Source of the DNA: Alcaligenaceae bacterium CGII-47
GTDB taxonomy: Bacteria > Pseudomonadota > Gammaproteobacteria > Burkholderiales > Burkholderiaceae_B
Direction of reading: 5' to 3'
DNA: 64,000 nucleotides
Assembly: GCA_019166125.1 (NCBI GenBank)
Contig: JAHTBO010000001.1
Span: 535,066-599,065 of the forward strand
Shown: piece after piece, positions 7,847 through 17,885 of the stretch
How positions within the stretch are numbered: position 1 is the stretch's first letter
Layout of the letters: every line of letters begins with the position of its first letter
The notes under the pieces: generated by a model
Told to the model about the DNA's origin: nothing
The model's input: only the letters and a program-made list of their open reading frames with translations
The model's database searches: none
Position numbers and translations under genes: made by a program

Positions 7847-10021
7847 TTACGGACGTGAAATACTGTCGACACCACCGCGTCTCCAGGCATGGTATTTTGC
7901 TAACCATGCCAGTACACGCTGTGGCGCATGCGCGCGTTTCCATTGACCTGCAGCATATTTGTTGGCCTCCGCCCAGGTCGGGTAGACATGGATAGTGTTG
8001 AGGATCTTGTTTAGGCCTAGGCTGTGTTGCATGGTCAATACGAATTCCGCCAATAGGTCGCCGCTGCGTTCTCCCACAATGGTGACACCCAGGATGCGAT
8101 CCTTGCCGGGTTGGGTGAGCACCTTCACAAATCCCTGCGTTGCGCTATCAGTGATCGCGCGATCTAATTCATCCAGCCCATAGCGGGTCACTTCGTAGGC
8201 GATTCCTTGGGCTTGTGCTTCCTGTTCATTGAGTCCTACCCTGGCGACTTCTGGATCGATAAAGGTCGTCCACGGAATCACGCGGTAATCGACTTTGAAC
8301 TTTTTGAATGGCCCTAATAGTGCGTTAACTGTTGCAACCCATGCCTGATGGGCAGCAGTATGGGTGAACTGGTAAGGCCCGGCGACATCACCGACGGCAT
8401 AGATATTCGGGTACAGCGTTTGCAAATACCCGTTGGTGACGATGGTGCGTTGGGTTTCGATGCCAAGCGCCTCAAGGCCATAACCTTGCAACCTGGCCGT
8501 TCGGCCCACCGCGCATAGCAAGGCGTCGAATTCAATAGCTTTCTGCGCCCCTTGGTGCGCCACAATCAAGCGCTTGCCTGAGCTGTCATGCTCGCAGCGT
8601 AGTGCCTGGTGCTGCGTCAACACCTGTACACCATCCTGCTCCAATGAGGCTTTTGCCAATTCAGACACCTCTGCATCCTCGCGGATCAGGAGGCGCGGTG
8701 CCATTTCCACCTGACTGACCTGTGACCCTAGGCGCGCAAAGCTCTGCGCCAGTTCGCAACCAATGGGGCCGCCTCCCAGCACGACCAGGCGCTTGGGGAC
8801 GTGATCCAGTTTTGAAAACTCATCCCATAAGGTGTCACTGGTTACATAACCCACTGCTTCCAGGCCGGGAAGCGGAGGTACAAAGGGACGTGCGCCGGTC
8901 GCCAATACGATAGTGCGGCTGGTCAGATGTTGGACCCCCCCGTCTTTGAGCGCGATTTCTACCGTCCAGGGATCCAATAGTCTGGCATAACCCTGGATGA
9001 CCTCAACGCCTAATGCGGTATAGCGTTCGATGCTGTCGTGCGGCTCAATCGTGCGGATAATTTGATGCACGCGCGCCATAATCTTGGGAAATGAAAATTG
9101 GGGCTTCGCACCCTCTAGCCCATATTTATCTGCGTGGCGGATCTGATGGGCGAGCGTGGCACTCTTGATCAAGGCTTTGCTAGGCACGCAACCTGTGTTC
9201 AGGCAGTCGCCTCCCATTTTATCGGCTTCGATGAGGGTAATTTTTGCCTTGAGGGTAGCGGCGATATAGGCGCTTACCAAACCACCCGAGCCCGCGCCGA
9301 TCACCACTAGATTGCGATCAAAGTGTTTGGGTTTTTGATACCCTGTATAAATGCGCCGAACCTTGATGGCCGCCAGCACTTGTTTCGTGATTAATGGAAA
9401 AAGGCCAAGCAGTGCGAAGGATAACAGCGTCGGGAGCGACAAAATATCCGACAGACTGTCCAATTGTGCGATCTGGGTGCCAGCGTTCACATAAACTAGC
9501 GTGACAGCTAGCATGCCAAGCTGGCTAACCCAATAAAAGGTCACTGTGCGAATTGATGTAAGCCCTAATAACAGATTGATCAAAAAGAACGGAAATATCG
9601 GTATTAGACGTAGGGTGAATAAATAGAAGGCACCTTCTTTCGCTATTCCTTCATTAACTACTCGCAGACGATCACCATAGCGCCGCTGTATCGCGTCTCT
9701 CAGTAGATATCGGGAAACCAAAAAGGCCAACGTGGCGCCGATTGTACTGGCGAAGGACACAATGATTGAACCCCACAACATACCAAATAAGGCACCAGCC
9801 GCCAACGTCATAATAGCTGCGCCTGGCAGCGATAGTGCGGTCACGGCCACATAGAATAGGAGAAAGGCACCACCCACCAGAATGGGCGCCGCGGCGCGTT
9901 GGTTTTCAAACTGATTCAGACCTGCCTTCAAACCTTCCAGTGTGAGCAGGTGACTCAGACCCGAATAGAAGAACCCGATAAAAAATAGAGTGACAACGAT
10001 TAGAATCAATGCTTTTTTCAT
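7847..10021 (-). CDS. TVP38/TMEM64-fused FAD-dependent pyridine nucleotide-disulfide oxidoreductase
   Basis: 724 residues in two parts. Residues 1-230 are a TVP38/TMEM64 (DedA-like) membrane domain with several hydrophobic helices and the re-entrant motif around FPFFLINLLLG. Residues about 240-700 are a mercuric reductase/dihydrolipoamide dehydrogenase-like flavoprotein: FAD site VIGAGSGGLVSAY, redox-active pair GGDCLNTGCVPSK, NAD(P) site VVLGGGPIGCELAQ, FAD motif YAVGDVAG and C-terminal HVYPTWAE with the active-site base region. The fusion should hold a disulfide or quinone-type reductase at the inner membrane. No MerA-type N-terminal metal-binding domain or C-terminal CC pair is present, so mercury reduction is unlikely. 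The electron acceptor is unknown. It is divergent from the ECF sigma gene. Confidence 0.85.
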   Translation of the reverse strand: MKKALILIVVTLFFIGFFYSGLSHLLTLEGLKAGLNQFENQRAAAPILVGGAFLLFYVAVTALSLPGAAIMTLAAGALFGMLWGSIIVSFASTIGATLAFLVSRYLLRDAIQRRYGDRLRVVNEGIAKEGAFYLFTLRLIPIFPFFLINLLLGLTSIRTVTFYWVSQLGMLAVTLVYVNAGTQIAQLDSLSDILSLPTLLSFALLGLFPLITKQVLAAIKVRRIYTGYQKPKHFDRNLVVIGAGSGGLVSAYIAATLKAKITLIEADKMGGDCLNTGCVPSKALIKSATLAHQIRHADKYGLEGAKPQFSFPKIMARVHQIIRTIEPHDSIERYTALGVEVIQGYARLLDPWTVEIALKDGGVQHLTSRTIVLATGARPFVPPLPGLEAVGYVTSDTLWDEFSKLDHVPKRLVVLGGGPIGCELAQSFARLGSQVSQVEMAPRLLIREDAEVSELAKASLEQDGVQVLTQHQALRCEHDSSGKRLIVAHQGAQKAIEFDALLCAVGRTARLQGYGLEALGIETQRTIVTNGYLQTLYPNIYAVGDVAGPYQFTHTAAHQAWVATVNALLGPFKKFKVDYRVIPWTTFIDPEVARVGLNEQEAQAQGIAYEVTRYGLDELDRAITDSATQGFVKVLTQPGKDRILGVTIVGERSGDLLAEFVLTMQHSLGLNKILNTIHVYPTWAEANKYAAGQWKRAHAPQRVLAWLAKYHAWRRGGVDSISRP

Positions 10022-10350
10022 ATTTGGGTCTTTTTTTCCATTATCTTTTTATACCTTGAGCGCTTGGTTTGCTTGCTCGGTAGTGGTGCAGACAGACTAC
10101 GATCCCACCATCAATCTTTCCGCACAAGCCAGCAGGCAGTACAGCTTTGAGAAGTTGTGTGCTGTTCATGGTGACACGCCTTGTGGTGCTTACCCCGGCG
10201 GGGTGTTGGGATAAGCCCTGTATGATCGAGAAAAGCGATCATCCTCAATGGCTTTCGTCACCAAACCTCGACGGGCTTGTTGTATAAGAGGGGGGAATAG
10301 ACGTAAACGGTTCGCGGTTGATGAATAAATTTTTTTCTTGGGAACCTGCC
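10022..10350. other. Divergent intergenic region between flavoprotein and ECF sigma genes
   Basis: About 330 bp separating two divergently oriented genes. It holds the possible lipoprotein remnant at 10080-10154, a small inverted repeat GATCG-agaaaag-CGATC around 10222-10238, and a purine-rich stretch at 10288-10300 before the sigma gene. I see no clear -35/-10 pair; an ECF-type promoter cannot be assigned by eye. Confidence 0.4.
10080..10154 (+). pseudogene. Possible remnant of a DUF4136-type lipoprotein gene
   Basis: Frame 3 of this intergenic stretch reads VVVQTDYDPTINLS followed by SRQYSFEK, which resembles the start of mature DUF4136 lipoproteins (V-x-T-D-Y-D-P, then an aromatic Y-x-F about 12 residues later). 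There is no lipoprotein signal peptide with a proper start upstream (the upstream in-frame part is antisense to the flavoprotein gene), and the frame stops at about 10214. It could be the decayed 5-prime part of a lost gene. The match is short and from memory, so this is tentative. Confidence 0.3.
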
Positions 10351-10875
10351 ATGTCAAAGGACACAGAGCTTCCACAGCTCATCAGCGCCGCACAGCACGG
10401 CGACCCGGCAGCCATCGACCAGCTACTGACAACGTGCCAAATACGCGTTCGGCGCTATGCACGCAAGCATTGCGAAGCGAGTGACGTCGATGATGCGGTT
10501 CAGGAAACATTGCTCGCGATCTCGCGCAAAATCAAGGTGCTTAAGGCGCCTGCTGCCTTTGCTTCCTGGGTTTTCGTCATTGTTAAAAGGGAATGTGGAA
10601 AACTCTATCGCGCCATGTTCCGGCATGAACCGCTAACTGAGGATCTGGCAGAGCAAGTCTTGGCGTGTAGAACCGACGATGATCTACGGGTGGATCTCAT
10701 TCGGGCTTTAGAACGGCTCCCGCAGAATTATCGCGAAGTCTTGTTGATGCGCGATTTTGAGGGTTTAACCATTGCGGAGATCTGTGCCCGCCTGGATGAG
10801 CCCGATGGTGCAGTAAAGAGCCGCCTGCACCGTGCTCGGGAAGCGCTACGCCAGGATCTCGTTGGTAGCAGCTGA
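10351..10875 (+). CDS. ECF-family RNA polymerase sigma factor, orphan
   Basis: 174 residues from the ATG at 10351; in-frame alternatives are TTG at 10318 and ATG at 10321, but only 10351 has a purine patch (GGGAA) at a usable distance. Region 2 includes DVDDAVQETLLAISRK (core RNA polymerase and -10 recognition) and region 4 has LPQNYREVLLMRDFEG followed by the helix-turn-helix AEICARLDEPDGAVKSRLHRAREAL. Group IV (extracytoplasmic function) sigma factors usually sit beside an anti-sigma gene. Here the next gene downstream is a tRNA on the other strand and the upstream neighbour is the divergent flavoprotein, so no anti-sigma is visible. The target promoters are unknown; the divergent flavoprotein is an obvious candidate. 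Confidence 0.85.
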   Translation: MSKDTELPQLISAAQHGDPAAIDQLLTTCQIRVRRYARKHCEASDVDDAVQETLLAISRKIKVLKAPAAFASWVFVIVKRECGKLYRAMFRHEPLTEDLAEQVLACRTDDDLRVDLIRALERLPQNYREVLLMRDFEGLTIAEICARLDEPDGAVKSRLHRAREALRQDLVGSS

Positions 10876-10975
10876 AAGGCGGCCCACTTGCGGTCTTTAG
10901 CCATTTAGAGATTACGGCCCTACATCAATATCAGGGAACACCAACATTTACACAAATACTGAGTCATTTATTCTA

Positions 10976-11060
10976 TGGTGCGAACGGAGAGACTCGAACT
11001 CTCACACCTCTCGGCGCCAGAACCTAAATCTGGTGCGTCTACCAATTCCGCCACGTTCGC
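10976..11060 (-). tRNA. tRNA-Leu(UAG)
   Basis: 85 nt including an encoded 3-prime CCA. The acceptor stem pairs GCGAACG (11060-11054) with CGTTCGC (10980-10986 side), discriminator A then CCA. The D-loop has GGTAGACGC, the anticodon arm CCAGA-TTTAGGT-TCTGG gives anticodon UAG (reads CUN leucine codons), there is a long class II variable arm, and the T-loop reads GTTCGAG. It lies between the ECF sigma gene and tig and is transcribed away from tig. Confidence 0.97.
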
Positions 11061-11074
11061 ACAGCAAGTCGAGC

Positions 11075-11103
11075 ATTATAGCGGCATTTTTGCCCAAAGC
11101 GCA
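11075..11103 (-). promoter_or_regulatory. Probable tRNA-Leu promoter
   Basis: A perfect TATAAT on the minus strand (11080-11075) lies 15 nt upstream of the mature tRNA 5-prime end, giving a transcription start about 7-8 nt before the tRNA. The -35 region (around 11098-11103, TGCGCT-like) is poor, which is common in betaproteobacterial promoters. Confidence 0.55.
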
Positions 11104-11178
11104 TGCGACGACGCGGTCTTTTAGTTTCCGGTAAAATAGGTCGTTTACTGTCTAATTACTTATCTCAATAGGTCCCGA

Positions 11179-12486
11179 ATGTTGCCTGTGGTTGAAAAAT
11201 TGTCTGGCCTAGAGCGTCGCGTTGATCTGGCCGTATCTGTTGCTGACATCGAAAAGGAAGTCCAAACGCAACTCAAGCGTGTCGCGCGCACCGCCAAGGT
11301 CGCTGGGTTTCGCCCGGGCAAGGCGCCGATTGCTGTCATTGAGCGTAGTCACGGGCCAAGCGTCCGTTATGACGTCATCAATTCCGAGATCGGCAAGTCA
11401 CTCGATAAGGTCATCGAGGAGTCCAAGCTCCGTCTCGCTGGCTCGCCCAGCCTAGAGCCCAAGACCGAGGGCGTCGATGAGGGCGTCATGGCTTTTTCGG
11501 CAACCTTTGAAGTCTATCCCGAGGTCGAGCTGCCGGATCTGGGTACCCTGAAGGTGACGCGTAGCCAGGTTGAAGTGGGCGATGTTGAGGTCCAAAAGAC
11601 CATCGACATCCTGCGTAAGCAGCGCACGATCTTCAAGGCGGCTGATCGTGCGGCACAGTCTGGTGATCGGGTGACGCTCGACTTTGCGGGCACCATTGAT
11701 GGTGTAGCGTTTGAGGGTGGATCGGCCGAGAAATTCAGTTTCGTTCTGGGCGAGGGTCGCATGCTGCCCGAGTTCGAGGCCGCGACGACAGGCATGAAGG
11801 CGGGTGAGTCCAAGGTGTTTCCGTTGGCGTTTCCTGCCGAATATGGCAGTGAGGCGGTTGCTGGCAAGACCGCCGAATTCAATATCACGGTAACCGAGGT
11901 TGCCGAGCCTGAGCTGCCTGAGGTGGATGCGGATTTCGCCAAGTTGCTTGGTCAGACCGAAGGCAACGTTGATGCACTTCTTGCAGATATCCGTGCCAAT
12001 ATCGAGCGTGAGGCTCAGGCCCGTGCCAAGGGTCGCACCAAGGGTAGTGTGATGGATGCTTTGGCTGCGGCCTGCACCTTCGACGTGCCCAAGGCGCTTG
12101 TCGATGATGAGGTCGTGCGTCGCACCGCAGCCGCTCGTGACGAGCTCAAAAATCGCGGGTTGCCCAATGCTGACACGATCCCGATCCCCGAGGATACTTT
12201 TAAGGCTGAAGCCGAGCGCCGTGTGCGCCTTGGCCTGCTCGTGGCCGAGCTGGTGAAGTCCTTGGATTTGCAGCCTAAGCCCGAACAGGTGCGTGCCCGT
12301 ATCGAGGAATTCGCCCAGAGCTACGAGCAACCCGCCCAGGTCGTGACCTATTATCTGTCCGATCGTGAGCGTCGCGCCGAGATCGAATCATTAGTGCTCG
12401 AGGATAATGTCGTGGATCATGTCCTCTCGGCTGCGCAGGTGACCGATGAACAGGCTGAATTTGATACCTTGATGGGAACCAACTAA
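11179..12486 (+). CDS. tig: Trigger factor, ribosome-associated chaperone
   Basis: 435 residues, the usual length. The N-terminal ribosome-binding domain carries the signature GFRPGKAP (about residues 43-50, the GFRxGKxP loop that contacts L23). A central FKBP-type prolyl isomerase domain spans about residues 160-245 ([31 protein letters not shown]), followed by a long helical C-terminal chaperone domain. Trigger factor binds nascent chains at the exit tunnel. The stop codon TAA overlaps the clpP start (TAATG), so the two genes are translationally coupled in a tig-clpP-clpX operon. A TAAAAT at 11132-11137 could be the -10 element. Confidence 0.97.
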   Translation: MLPVVEKLSGLERRVDLAVSVADIEKEVQTQLKRVARTAKVAGFRPGKAPIAVIERSHGPSVRYDVINSEIGKSLDKVIEESKLRLAGSPSLEPKTEGVDEGVMAFSATFEVYPEVELPDLGTLKVTRSQVEVGDVEVQKTIDILRKQRTIFKAADRAAQSGDRVTLDFAGTIDGVAFEGGSAEKFSFVLGEGRMLPEFEAATTGMKAGESKVFPLAFPAEYGSEAVAGKTAEFNITVTEVAEPELPEVDADFAKLLGQTEGNVDALLADIRANIEREAQARAKGRTKGSVMDALAAACTFDVPKALVDDEVVRRTAAARDELKNRGLPNADTIPIPEDTFKAEAERRVRLGLLVAELVKSLDLQPKPEQVRARIEEFAQSYEQPAQVVTYYLSDRERRAEIESLVLEDNVVDHVLSAAQVTDEQAEFDTLMGTN

Positions 12487-13160
12487 TGTCGAGTTTTACC
12501 GATTTCTATGCGTCCATGTACGGAGGGGGGTCGGTAACGCCCTCGGGACTCGGTTATGTCCCCATCGTGATTGAGCAGTCTGGGCGTGGTGAGCGCTCCT
12601 ATGACATCTATTCTCGCTTGTTGCGAGAGCGGGTGATCTTTTTCGTTGGCCCCGTCAACGACCAGTCGGCAAATTTGGTGGTGGCACAACTGCTCTTTTT
12701 GGAATCGGAAAATCCTGATAAGGATATCTCGCTGTATATCAATTCTCCCGGCGGATCGGTCTACGCCGGTATGGCGATCTACGATACGATGCAGTTTGTT
12801 AAGCCTGATGTCTCGACTTTATGTACGGGGTTGGCTGCGAGCATGGGTGCGTTTCTGCTGGCCGCAGGTGCCAAGGGTAAGCGTTACGCATTGCCTAATT
12901 CGCGTATCATGATCCATCAGCCTTCAGGCGGTACGCAGGGTCAGGCTTCGGATATTCAGATCCAGGCCAGAGAAATCCTCAACTTGCGTGAACGCTTGAA
13001 CGAGATTCTGGCAACGAACACAGGTCAGGATATCGAGCGCATTGGCGTCGATACTGAGCGCGATAATTTCATGTCGGCTGAGGACGCCCAGGCTTATGGC
13101 TTGATCGATAAGGTCCTGGTCTCGCGTGGCAGTATCGAGACTCAGGAAAACGATAAATAG
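12486..13160 (+). CDS. clpP: ATP-dependent Clp protease proteolytic subunit
   Basis: 224 residues. The serine-protease triad is visible: Ser119 in [11 protein letters not shown], His144 in IMIHQPSGG, and Asp193 in TERDNFMS. An N-terminal propeptide of about a dozen residues before YVPIVIEQS is expected to be removed. ClpP forms a double heptamer and degrades proteins fed by ClpX or ClpA. The start codon shares a base with the tig stop, and clpX follows after 59 nt. Confidence 0.98.
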   Translation: MSSFTDFYASMYGGGSVTPSGLGYVPIVIEQSGRGERSYDIYSRLLRERVIFFVGPVNDQSANLVVAQLLFLESENPDKDISLYINSPGGSVYAGMAIYDTMQFVKPDVSTLCTGLAASMGAFLLAAGAKGKRYALPNSRIMIHQPSGGTQGQASDIQIQAREILNLRERLNEILATNTGQDIERIGVDTERDNFMSAEDAQAYGLIDKVLVSRGSIETQENDK

Positions 13161-13219
13161 TGAGGCCTGTTCCTTGGATATCGGCCCCACTGCAGTTAGT
13201 CTATTGAAATTAGAATTTT

Positions 13220-14518
13220 ATGACCGATAAAAAAGGCTCCGGCGACGGAAAGGCCCTGCTTTGTTCCTTTTGCAATAAAAATCAGCACGAAGTCCGTAAG
13301 CTCATTGCCGGACCGTCTGTGTTTATTTGCGACGAATGCATTGATTTATGCAATGACATCATTCGTGAGGAGACTCAGGAGGCAGCGAAGGACGCGGTAC
13401 GAAACGAACTGCCTGCTCCCCACGAGATAAAATCCTTTTTGGATGGCTATGTCATCGGACAAGAGACACCTAAGCGTAATTTGGCGGTGGCGGTCTATAA
13501 CCACTATAAGCGTATCCGCTACGCAAACGCCAAGGCGGGAGATGTCGAGCTCTCCAAGAGCAATATTCTCTTGATCGGGCCAACTGGCTCTGGTAAAACA
13601 CTGCTCGCGCAGACCTTGGCTCGGATGCTGAATGTCCCCTTTGTCATGGCCGATGCGACGACGCTGACCGAGGCAGGGTATGTGGGTGAAGATGTCGAGA
13701 ATATCGTCCAAAAGCTTCTCCAAAATTGTAATTACGAGGTCGATAAGGCTCAGCGGGCAATCATCTATATTGATGAGATCGATAAGATCGCCCGCAAGTC
13801 GGATAACCCCTCGATTACCCGCGATGTATCGGGCGAAGGCGTGCAACAGGCGCTCCTTAAGCTCGTTGAAGGCACCGTGGCATCGGTTCCGCCACAAGGT
13901 GGGCGCAAGCACCCGAATCAGGATTTCGTTCAGGTCGATACGACCAATATCCTGTTTATTGTGGGAGGGGCCTTCGATGGCCTGGAGAAAATCATTCGGG
14001 ATCGTACCGAAAAGTCTGGGATCGGTTTTTCAGCCTCGGTACGCACGAAGTCCGAGCGTGGCGTAGGTGAGTTGTTTGCTGAGGTCGAACCCGAGGACCT
14101 GATCAAGTTTGGTCTGATTCCTGAGCTGGTCGGGCGTCTGCCTGTCGTGGCGACACTAGAAGAGCTAGAGGAAGAGACCCTGGTGCGCATTTTGACTGAG
14201 CCGCGTAATGCCGTGGTCAAACAGTTCCAAAAGCTCTTCGAAATGGAAGACGTCGAGCTAGAGGTCACGCCTGATGCACTGAGTGCCATTGCTCGCCGTG
14301 CAATCAAGCGTCGCACGGGGGCGCGTGGCCTACGGTCCATCATGGAGCAGGCGCTATTGGGTACCATGTACGACCTGCCGTCGCGACGTGAGATCAACCG
14401 TGTTGTCCTGGACGAGGACGCTGTGGTTGGTCGGGGCTCCCCAACTTTGATCGAAGGCCCGCGGACCAGCGATCAGGCCACAGACAACGACAAGCCCTTG
14501 AAGTCGGCTGCGGCTTGA
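13220..14518 (+). CDS. clpX: ATP-dependent Clp protease ATP-binding subunit ClpX
   Basis: 432 residues. An N-terminal C4 zinc finger (Cys15, Cys18, Cys37, Cys40) for adaptor and substrate binding is followed by an AAA+ module with Walker A GPTGSGKT at about residues 120-127, the pore loop GYVGEDVE, Walker [11 protein letters not shown], sensor and arginine finger regions, and the C-terminal helical domain with RRTGARGLR. ClpX unfolds tagged proteins into ClpP. It follows clpP by 59 nt without an obvious terminator between, so it is probably in the same transcript. Confidence 0.98.
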   Translation: MTDKKGSGDGKALLCSFCNKNQHEVRKLIAGPSVFICDECIDLCNDIIREETQEAAKDAVRNELPAPHEIKSFLDGYVIGQETPKRNLAVAVYNHYKRIRYANAKAGDVELSKSNILLIGPTGSGKTLLAQTLARMLNVPFVMADATTLTEAGYVGEDVENIVQKLLQNCNYEVDKAQRAIIYIDEIDKIARKSDNPSITRDVSGEGVQQALLKLVEGTVASVPPQGGRKHPNQDFVQVDTTNILFIVGGAFDGLEKIIRDRTEKSGIGFSASVRTKSERGVGELFAEVEPEDLIKFGLIPELVGRLPVVATLEELEEETLVRILTEPRNAVVKQFQKLFEMEDVELEVTPDALSAIARRAIKRRTGARGLRSIMEQALLGTMYDLPSRREINRVVLDEDAVVGRGSPTLIEGPRTSDQATDNDKPLKSAAA

Positions 14519-14569
14519 TGGGCAGGATAGGGAAAATCCTCTTATACTGATCTGAGGTGATCGTGGAAC

Positions 14570-14597
14570 CTTGAAAGACTGACCACCGTCACCATAT
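14570..14597 (+). promoter_or_regulatory. Sigma-32 (RpoH) type heat-shock promoter for lon
   Basis: CTTGAAA at 14570-14576, 13 nt spacer, then CACCATAT at 14590-14597. This is very close to the RpoH consensus CTTGAAA-N(13-15)-CCCCATNT. It is 79 nt upstream of the lon start codon and lon is a classic heat-shock gene, so the assignment is strong. Transcription would begin near 14604. Confidence 0.85.
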
Positions 14598-14618
14598 ACA
14601 TCTGCAAGCAGTGCATAT

Positions 14619-14644
14619 AAAAGGGAGGCCTGCGCTTCCCTTTT
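14619..14644 (+). terminator. 11-bp hairpin between clpX and lon, downstream of the heat-shock promoter
   Basis: Inverted repeat AAAAGGGAGGC-ctgc-GCTTCCCTTTT (one G-U pair). It ends in only four Ts followed by GC. It may be the clpX terminator, but it lies about 15 nt after the predicted heat-shock transcription start, so it is also in the lon leader. It could then act as an attenuator, RNA-stability element or RNA thermosensor-like structure. The lon Shine-Dalgarno (AAGGAAG at 14664-14670) is outside the stem. Confidence 0.6.
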
Positions 14645-14675
14645 GCATCTAGAGGTAAATTTTAAGGAAGCAACG

Positions 14676-17141
14676 ATGTCTGCAAACCAGATTCTTACTC
14701 AGGACCCCGTGGAGTTGCCGCTGTTGCCTCTGCGCGACGTGGTGGTGTTCCCCCATATGGTTATCCCGCTATTTGTGGGACGGCCTCGTTCAATTAAGGC
14801 GCTCGAGTTGGCCATGGAGGCGGGCAACAGCATCATGCTGGTCGCCCAGAAATCCGCAGGCAAGGATGATCCGACGCCCGATGATCTCTATGAGATTGGC
14901 TGTGCGGCCAGCATCCTCCAAATGCTCAAGCTGCCCGACGGCACTGTCAAGGTTCTGGTCGAGGGTCTGCAGCGGGCCCGTCTGCTTGATGTGACCGATG
15001 CAGAGACGCACTTTTCCGCCCGCGTGATAGGGGTGCCCGAACAGAGCGCAGATAATGCAGAGTCCGAAGGGCTGCGACGTGCGGTGGTTGCTCAGTTTGA
15101 GCAGTACGTCAAGCTAAACAAAAAAATCCCCCAGGAAATTTTAACGTCGCTCTCTGGGATTGATGAGGCGAGCCGCCTGGCAGATACGATTGCTGCGCAC
15201 TTGCCGCTAAAAATCGAACAAAAGCAGAGCATGCTGGAGACCATCGGTATCGCCGAACGGCTTGAGGGCTTGCTCGCTCAACTCGAAGCCGAAATCGACA
15301 TCCTGCAGGTCGAAAAGCGCATTCGTGGTCGCGTCAAAAAGCAAATGGAAAAGAGTCAGCGTGACTATTATTTGAACGAGCAAGTCAAGGCCATCCAAAA
15401 AGAACTGGGTGAGGGCGAGGAGGGGGCGGATATCGAAGAGATCGAACACAAGATCGCTGAAGCCCGCCTACCCAAAGAAGCCCTTAAAAAGGCCGAATCC
15501 GAGTTAAAGAAGCTCAAGCTCATGTCACCTATGTCAGCCGAGGCGACGGTGGTGCGCAATTATATCGATACCTTGGTGGCATTGCCGTGGCGCAAAAAAA
15601 GCCGTGTCAGTAGCTCAATCCAGAGCGCTGAAGAGATCCTCGATGCCGATCATTACGGCCTAGAGAAGGTTAAAGAGCGCATTATCGAGTACCTGGCTGT
15701 GCAGCAACGCGTGGATAAGCTCAAAGCACCTATCCTTTGTTTGGTCGGCCCTCCAGGCGTCGGTAAGACCTCGCTTGGGCAGTCCATCGCGCGTGCCACG
15801 GGTCGAAAATTCGTGCGTATGGCTTTGGGTGGCGTGCGCGACGAGGCAGAGATTCGCGGGCATCGTCGTACCTATATCGGCTCGATGCCGGGTAAGGTCC
15901 TACAGAACATGGCCAAGGTGGCTGTGCGCAATCCCCTGTTCCTGCTCGATGAGATCGACAAGATGGGTGCGGATTTTCGTGGCGATCCGTCTTCGGCTCT
16001 ATTAGAGGTCCTGGATCCCGAGCAGAACCATACCTTTCAGGATCATTACATTGAGGTGGATTTTGACCTGTCAGATGTGATGTTTGTGGCAACGAGCAAT
16101 ACGCTGAATATACCGCCGGCCTTGCTTGATCGTATGGAGGTTATTCGCCTCTCGGGTTATACCGAGGACGAAAAGGTACACATCGCCTTCGATCATTTAT
16201 TGCCCAAACTCATGAAGAACAACGGCGTACAGGAAGGCGAACTTTCAATTGCCGAGGACGCTGTCCGCGATATCGTGCGTTACTACACCCGCGAGTCAGG
16301 TGTGCGGGCCTTAGAGCGTGAGATGTCCAAGATCTGTCGTAAGGTCGTTAAGCGTCTATTGGCCGCCAATCCGGTCGTGCGTGGCCGCAAGGCGACCGCT
16401 GCACCGACTCAGACGGTAGCCGTTGATGCCGCCAATCTAAGCGATTTCCTGGGTGTGCGTCGCTTTAGCTACGGAATCGCCGAAAAGGAAGACAAAATCG
16501 GCCAGGTGACAGGTCTGGCGTGGACAGAGGTGGGTGGCGATCTGCTGACCATCGAAGTCGCGGATATGCCAGGTAAGGGCGTGGTATTGCGTACCGGATC
16601 ACTGGGGGACGTGATGAAGGAGTCCGTCGAGGCGGCTCGTACGGTGGTACGTGCTCGAGCTCAGAAATGGGGTATTCCCAATCAGGTCTTCGAAAAGCAC
16701 GACCTGCATGTGCACTTTCCAGAAGGCGCAACGCCCAAGGATGGTCCATCGGCAGGCGCGGCGATCACGACGGCCATGGTTTCAGCTCTGACAGGCATTC
16801 CGGTGCGCTCCGATGTCGCCATGACTGGCGAGATCACCCTGCGCGGCGAGGTGCTGCCCATTGGGGGCCTGAAGGAAAAGCTCCTTGCGGCGCACCGTGG
16901 TGGGATCAAAACCGTGATGATTCCTGAAGAAAACGTCAAGGACCTTGCAGAGATCCCTGACAACGTCAAGAATCATCTAGAGATCATCCCTGTGCGCTGG
17001 ATCGATCGAGTGCTGGAAGTTGCCTTGCAACATATGCCTACGCCCTTGTCAGACGAGGAGGTCGCGCGGCTGGCAGCGGAGGCACTGGCAGCATCCAGGC
17101 CCTTTGTGCAAGGGGGCGGTAGCGATACGATCAAGCACTGA
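14676..17141 (+). CDS. lon: ATP-dependent Lon protease
   Basis: 821 residues from the ATG at 14676, which is preceded by AAGGAAG; an in-frame start at 14643 would lie in the hairpin leader and is rejected. The N-terminal LAN domain starts [19 protein letters not shown]. The AAA+ module has Walker [10 protein letters not shown] at about residues 358-366. The C-terminal protease domain holds the Ser-Lys dyad, Ser692 in [10 protein letters not shown] and Lys735 in [11 protein letters not shown]. Lon degrades damaged and regulatory proteins. It has its own heat-shock promoter and a strong bidirectional terminator shared with the convergent lexA. Confidence 0.98.
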   Translation: MSANQILTQDPVELPLLPLRDVVVFPHMVIPLFVGRPRSIKALELAMEAGNSIMLVAQKSAGKDDPTPDDLYEIGCAASILQMLKLPDGTVKVLVEGLQRARLLDVTDAETHFSARVIGVPEQSADNAESEGLRRAVVAQFEQYVKLNKKIPQEILTSLSGIDEASRLADTIAAHLPLKIEQKQSMLETIGIAERLEGLLAQLEAEIDILQVEKRIRGRVKKQMEKSQRDYYLNEQVKAIQKELGEGEEGADIEEIEHKIAEARLPKEALKKAESELKKLKLMSPMSAEATVVRNYIDTLVALPWRKKSRVSSSIQSAEEILDADHYGLEKVKERIIEYLAVQQRVDKLKAPILCLVGPPGVGKTSLGQSIARATGRKFVRMALGGVRDEAEIRGHRRTYIGSMPGKVLQNMAKVAVRNPLFLLDEIDKMGADFRGDPSSALLEVLDPEQNHTFQDHYIEVDFDLSDVMFVATSNTLNIPPALLDRMEVIRLSGYTEDEKVHIAFDHLLPKLMKNNGVQEGELSIAEDAVRDIVRYYTRESGVRALEREMSKICRKVVKRLLAANPVVRGRKATAAPTQTVAVDAANLSDFLGVRRFSYGIAEKEDKIGQVTGLAWTEVGGDLLTIEVADMPGKGVVLRTGSLGDVMKESVEAARTVVRARAQKWGIPNQVFEKHDLHVHFPEGATPKDGPSAGAAITTAMVSALTGIPVRSDVAMTGEITLRGEVLPIGGLKEKLLAAHRGGIKTVMIPEENVKDLAEIPDNVKNHLEIIPVRWIDRVLEVALQHMPTPLSDEEVARLAAEALAASRPFVQGGGSDTIKH

Positions 17142-17164
17142 TCGCGCCTTTAGTCTTGTTGTAG

Positions 17165-17205
17165 AAAAAACCGCTCAGATAGCTTTTCTGGGCGGTTTTT
17201 TTTTT
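17165..17205. terminator. Bidirectional rho-independent terminator between lon and lexA
   Basis: Stem CCGCTCAGA (17171-17179) pairs with TCTGGGCGG (17187-17195, one G-U), preceded by A6 and followed by T10. It serves lon on the plus strand and, through the A-tract, lexA on the minus strand. Confidence 0.9.
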
Positions 17206-17217
17206 CAGTGGATGACC

Positions 17218-17877
17218 TCAGGAGAGGGCCGTCGTACGGATCAGTCCAACGGCAATGCCTTCAAGAAAAAAATCATCTGCCGCACTCACTAGAATCGGCT
17301 GAAACTCTGGGTTTTCGGGAAGGAGTGCTATCTGGTGGCCGCTTCGATGGAGACGTTTGACGGTGACTTCGTCCCCGAGGCGCGCTACGACAATCTGGCC
17401 ATTGCGCGCCTCGGGCGTGCGATGCACAGCAAGCAGGTCACCATCGAGGATACCTGCGTCACGCATGCTGGTGCCGCGCACACGCAGAAGGTAATCAGGG
17501 GTTTGAGCAAAAAGTCCCGCCTCTACGCCGATTTCCCGTTCAACGTGTTCGGTGGCGAGTATAGGAGAGCCAGCAGCCACCCGGCCCACGATAGGCAGCA
17601 GGAGCTGCGCGCTTGTGAGTTGTAGGGGAGCCGGAGTGGGTGCGGTGTGTGCACTGGTAGGCTGGTCCAGAAGCTGTATGCCACGCGAGGTGCCCGCGCT
17701 TAACTGGATCATGCCTTTGCGGGCGAGAGCCCTGAGGTGGTCCTCTGCAGCGTTCGCCGAGCGGAATCCAAATTGCTTGGCGATCTCGGCGCGAGTGGGC
17801 GGGCGGCCGCTGCGCAAGATTGTCTCGCGTATCAGGTCGAGAATTTGCGCCTGGCGCGGGGTGAGCTTGATAGCCAT
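17218..17877 (-). CDS. lexA: LexA SOS repressor
   Basis: 219 residues. The winged-helix DNA-binding domain occupies residues 1-68 ([16 protein letters not shown]; recognition helix near [13 protein letters not shown]). The self-cleavage site is Ala102-Gly103 (VGRVAAGSP), and the catalytic dyad is Ser137 ([12 protein letters not shown]) and Lys174 (DEVTVKRL). LexA represses SOS genes until RecA filaments trigger autocleavage. A perfect-spaced SOS box lies 9 nt upstream of the start codon, so the gene is autoregulated. It converges on lon across a shared terminator. Confidence 0.97.
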   Translation of the reverse strand: MAIKLTPRQAQILDLIRETILRSGRPPTRAEIAKQFGFRSANAAEDHLRALARKGMIQLSAGTSRGIQLLDQPTSAHTAPTPAPLQLTSAQLLLPIVGRVAAGSPILATEHVEREIGVEAGLFAQTPDYLLRVRGTSMRDAGILDGDLLAVHRTPEARNGQIVVARLGDEVTVKRLHRSGHQIALLPENPEFQPILVSAADDFFLEGIAVGLIRTTALS

Positions 17878-17885
17878 AGTTTTGC

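Noticed and set aside
10318-10350. Upstream TTG/ATG starts for the ECF sigma gene
   Set aside because: No ribosome binding site at the right distance; the extra residues are not part of the sigma domain. The ATG at 10351 fits better, though this is not certain.
11452-12330. Long antisense open frame within tig (292 codons)
   Set aside because: It is a shadow of the strongly coding tig frame, has no family resemblance and no ribosome binding site.
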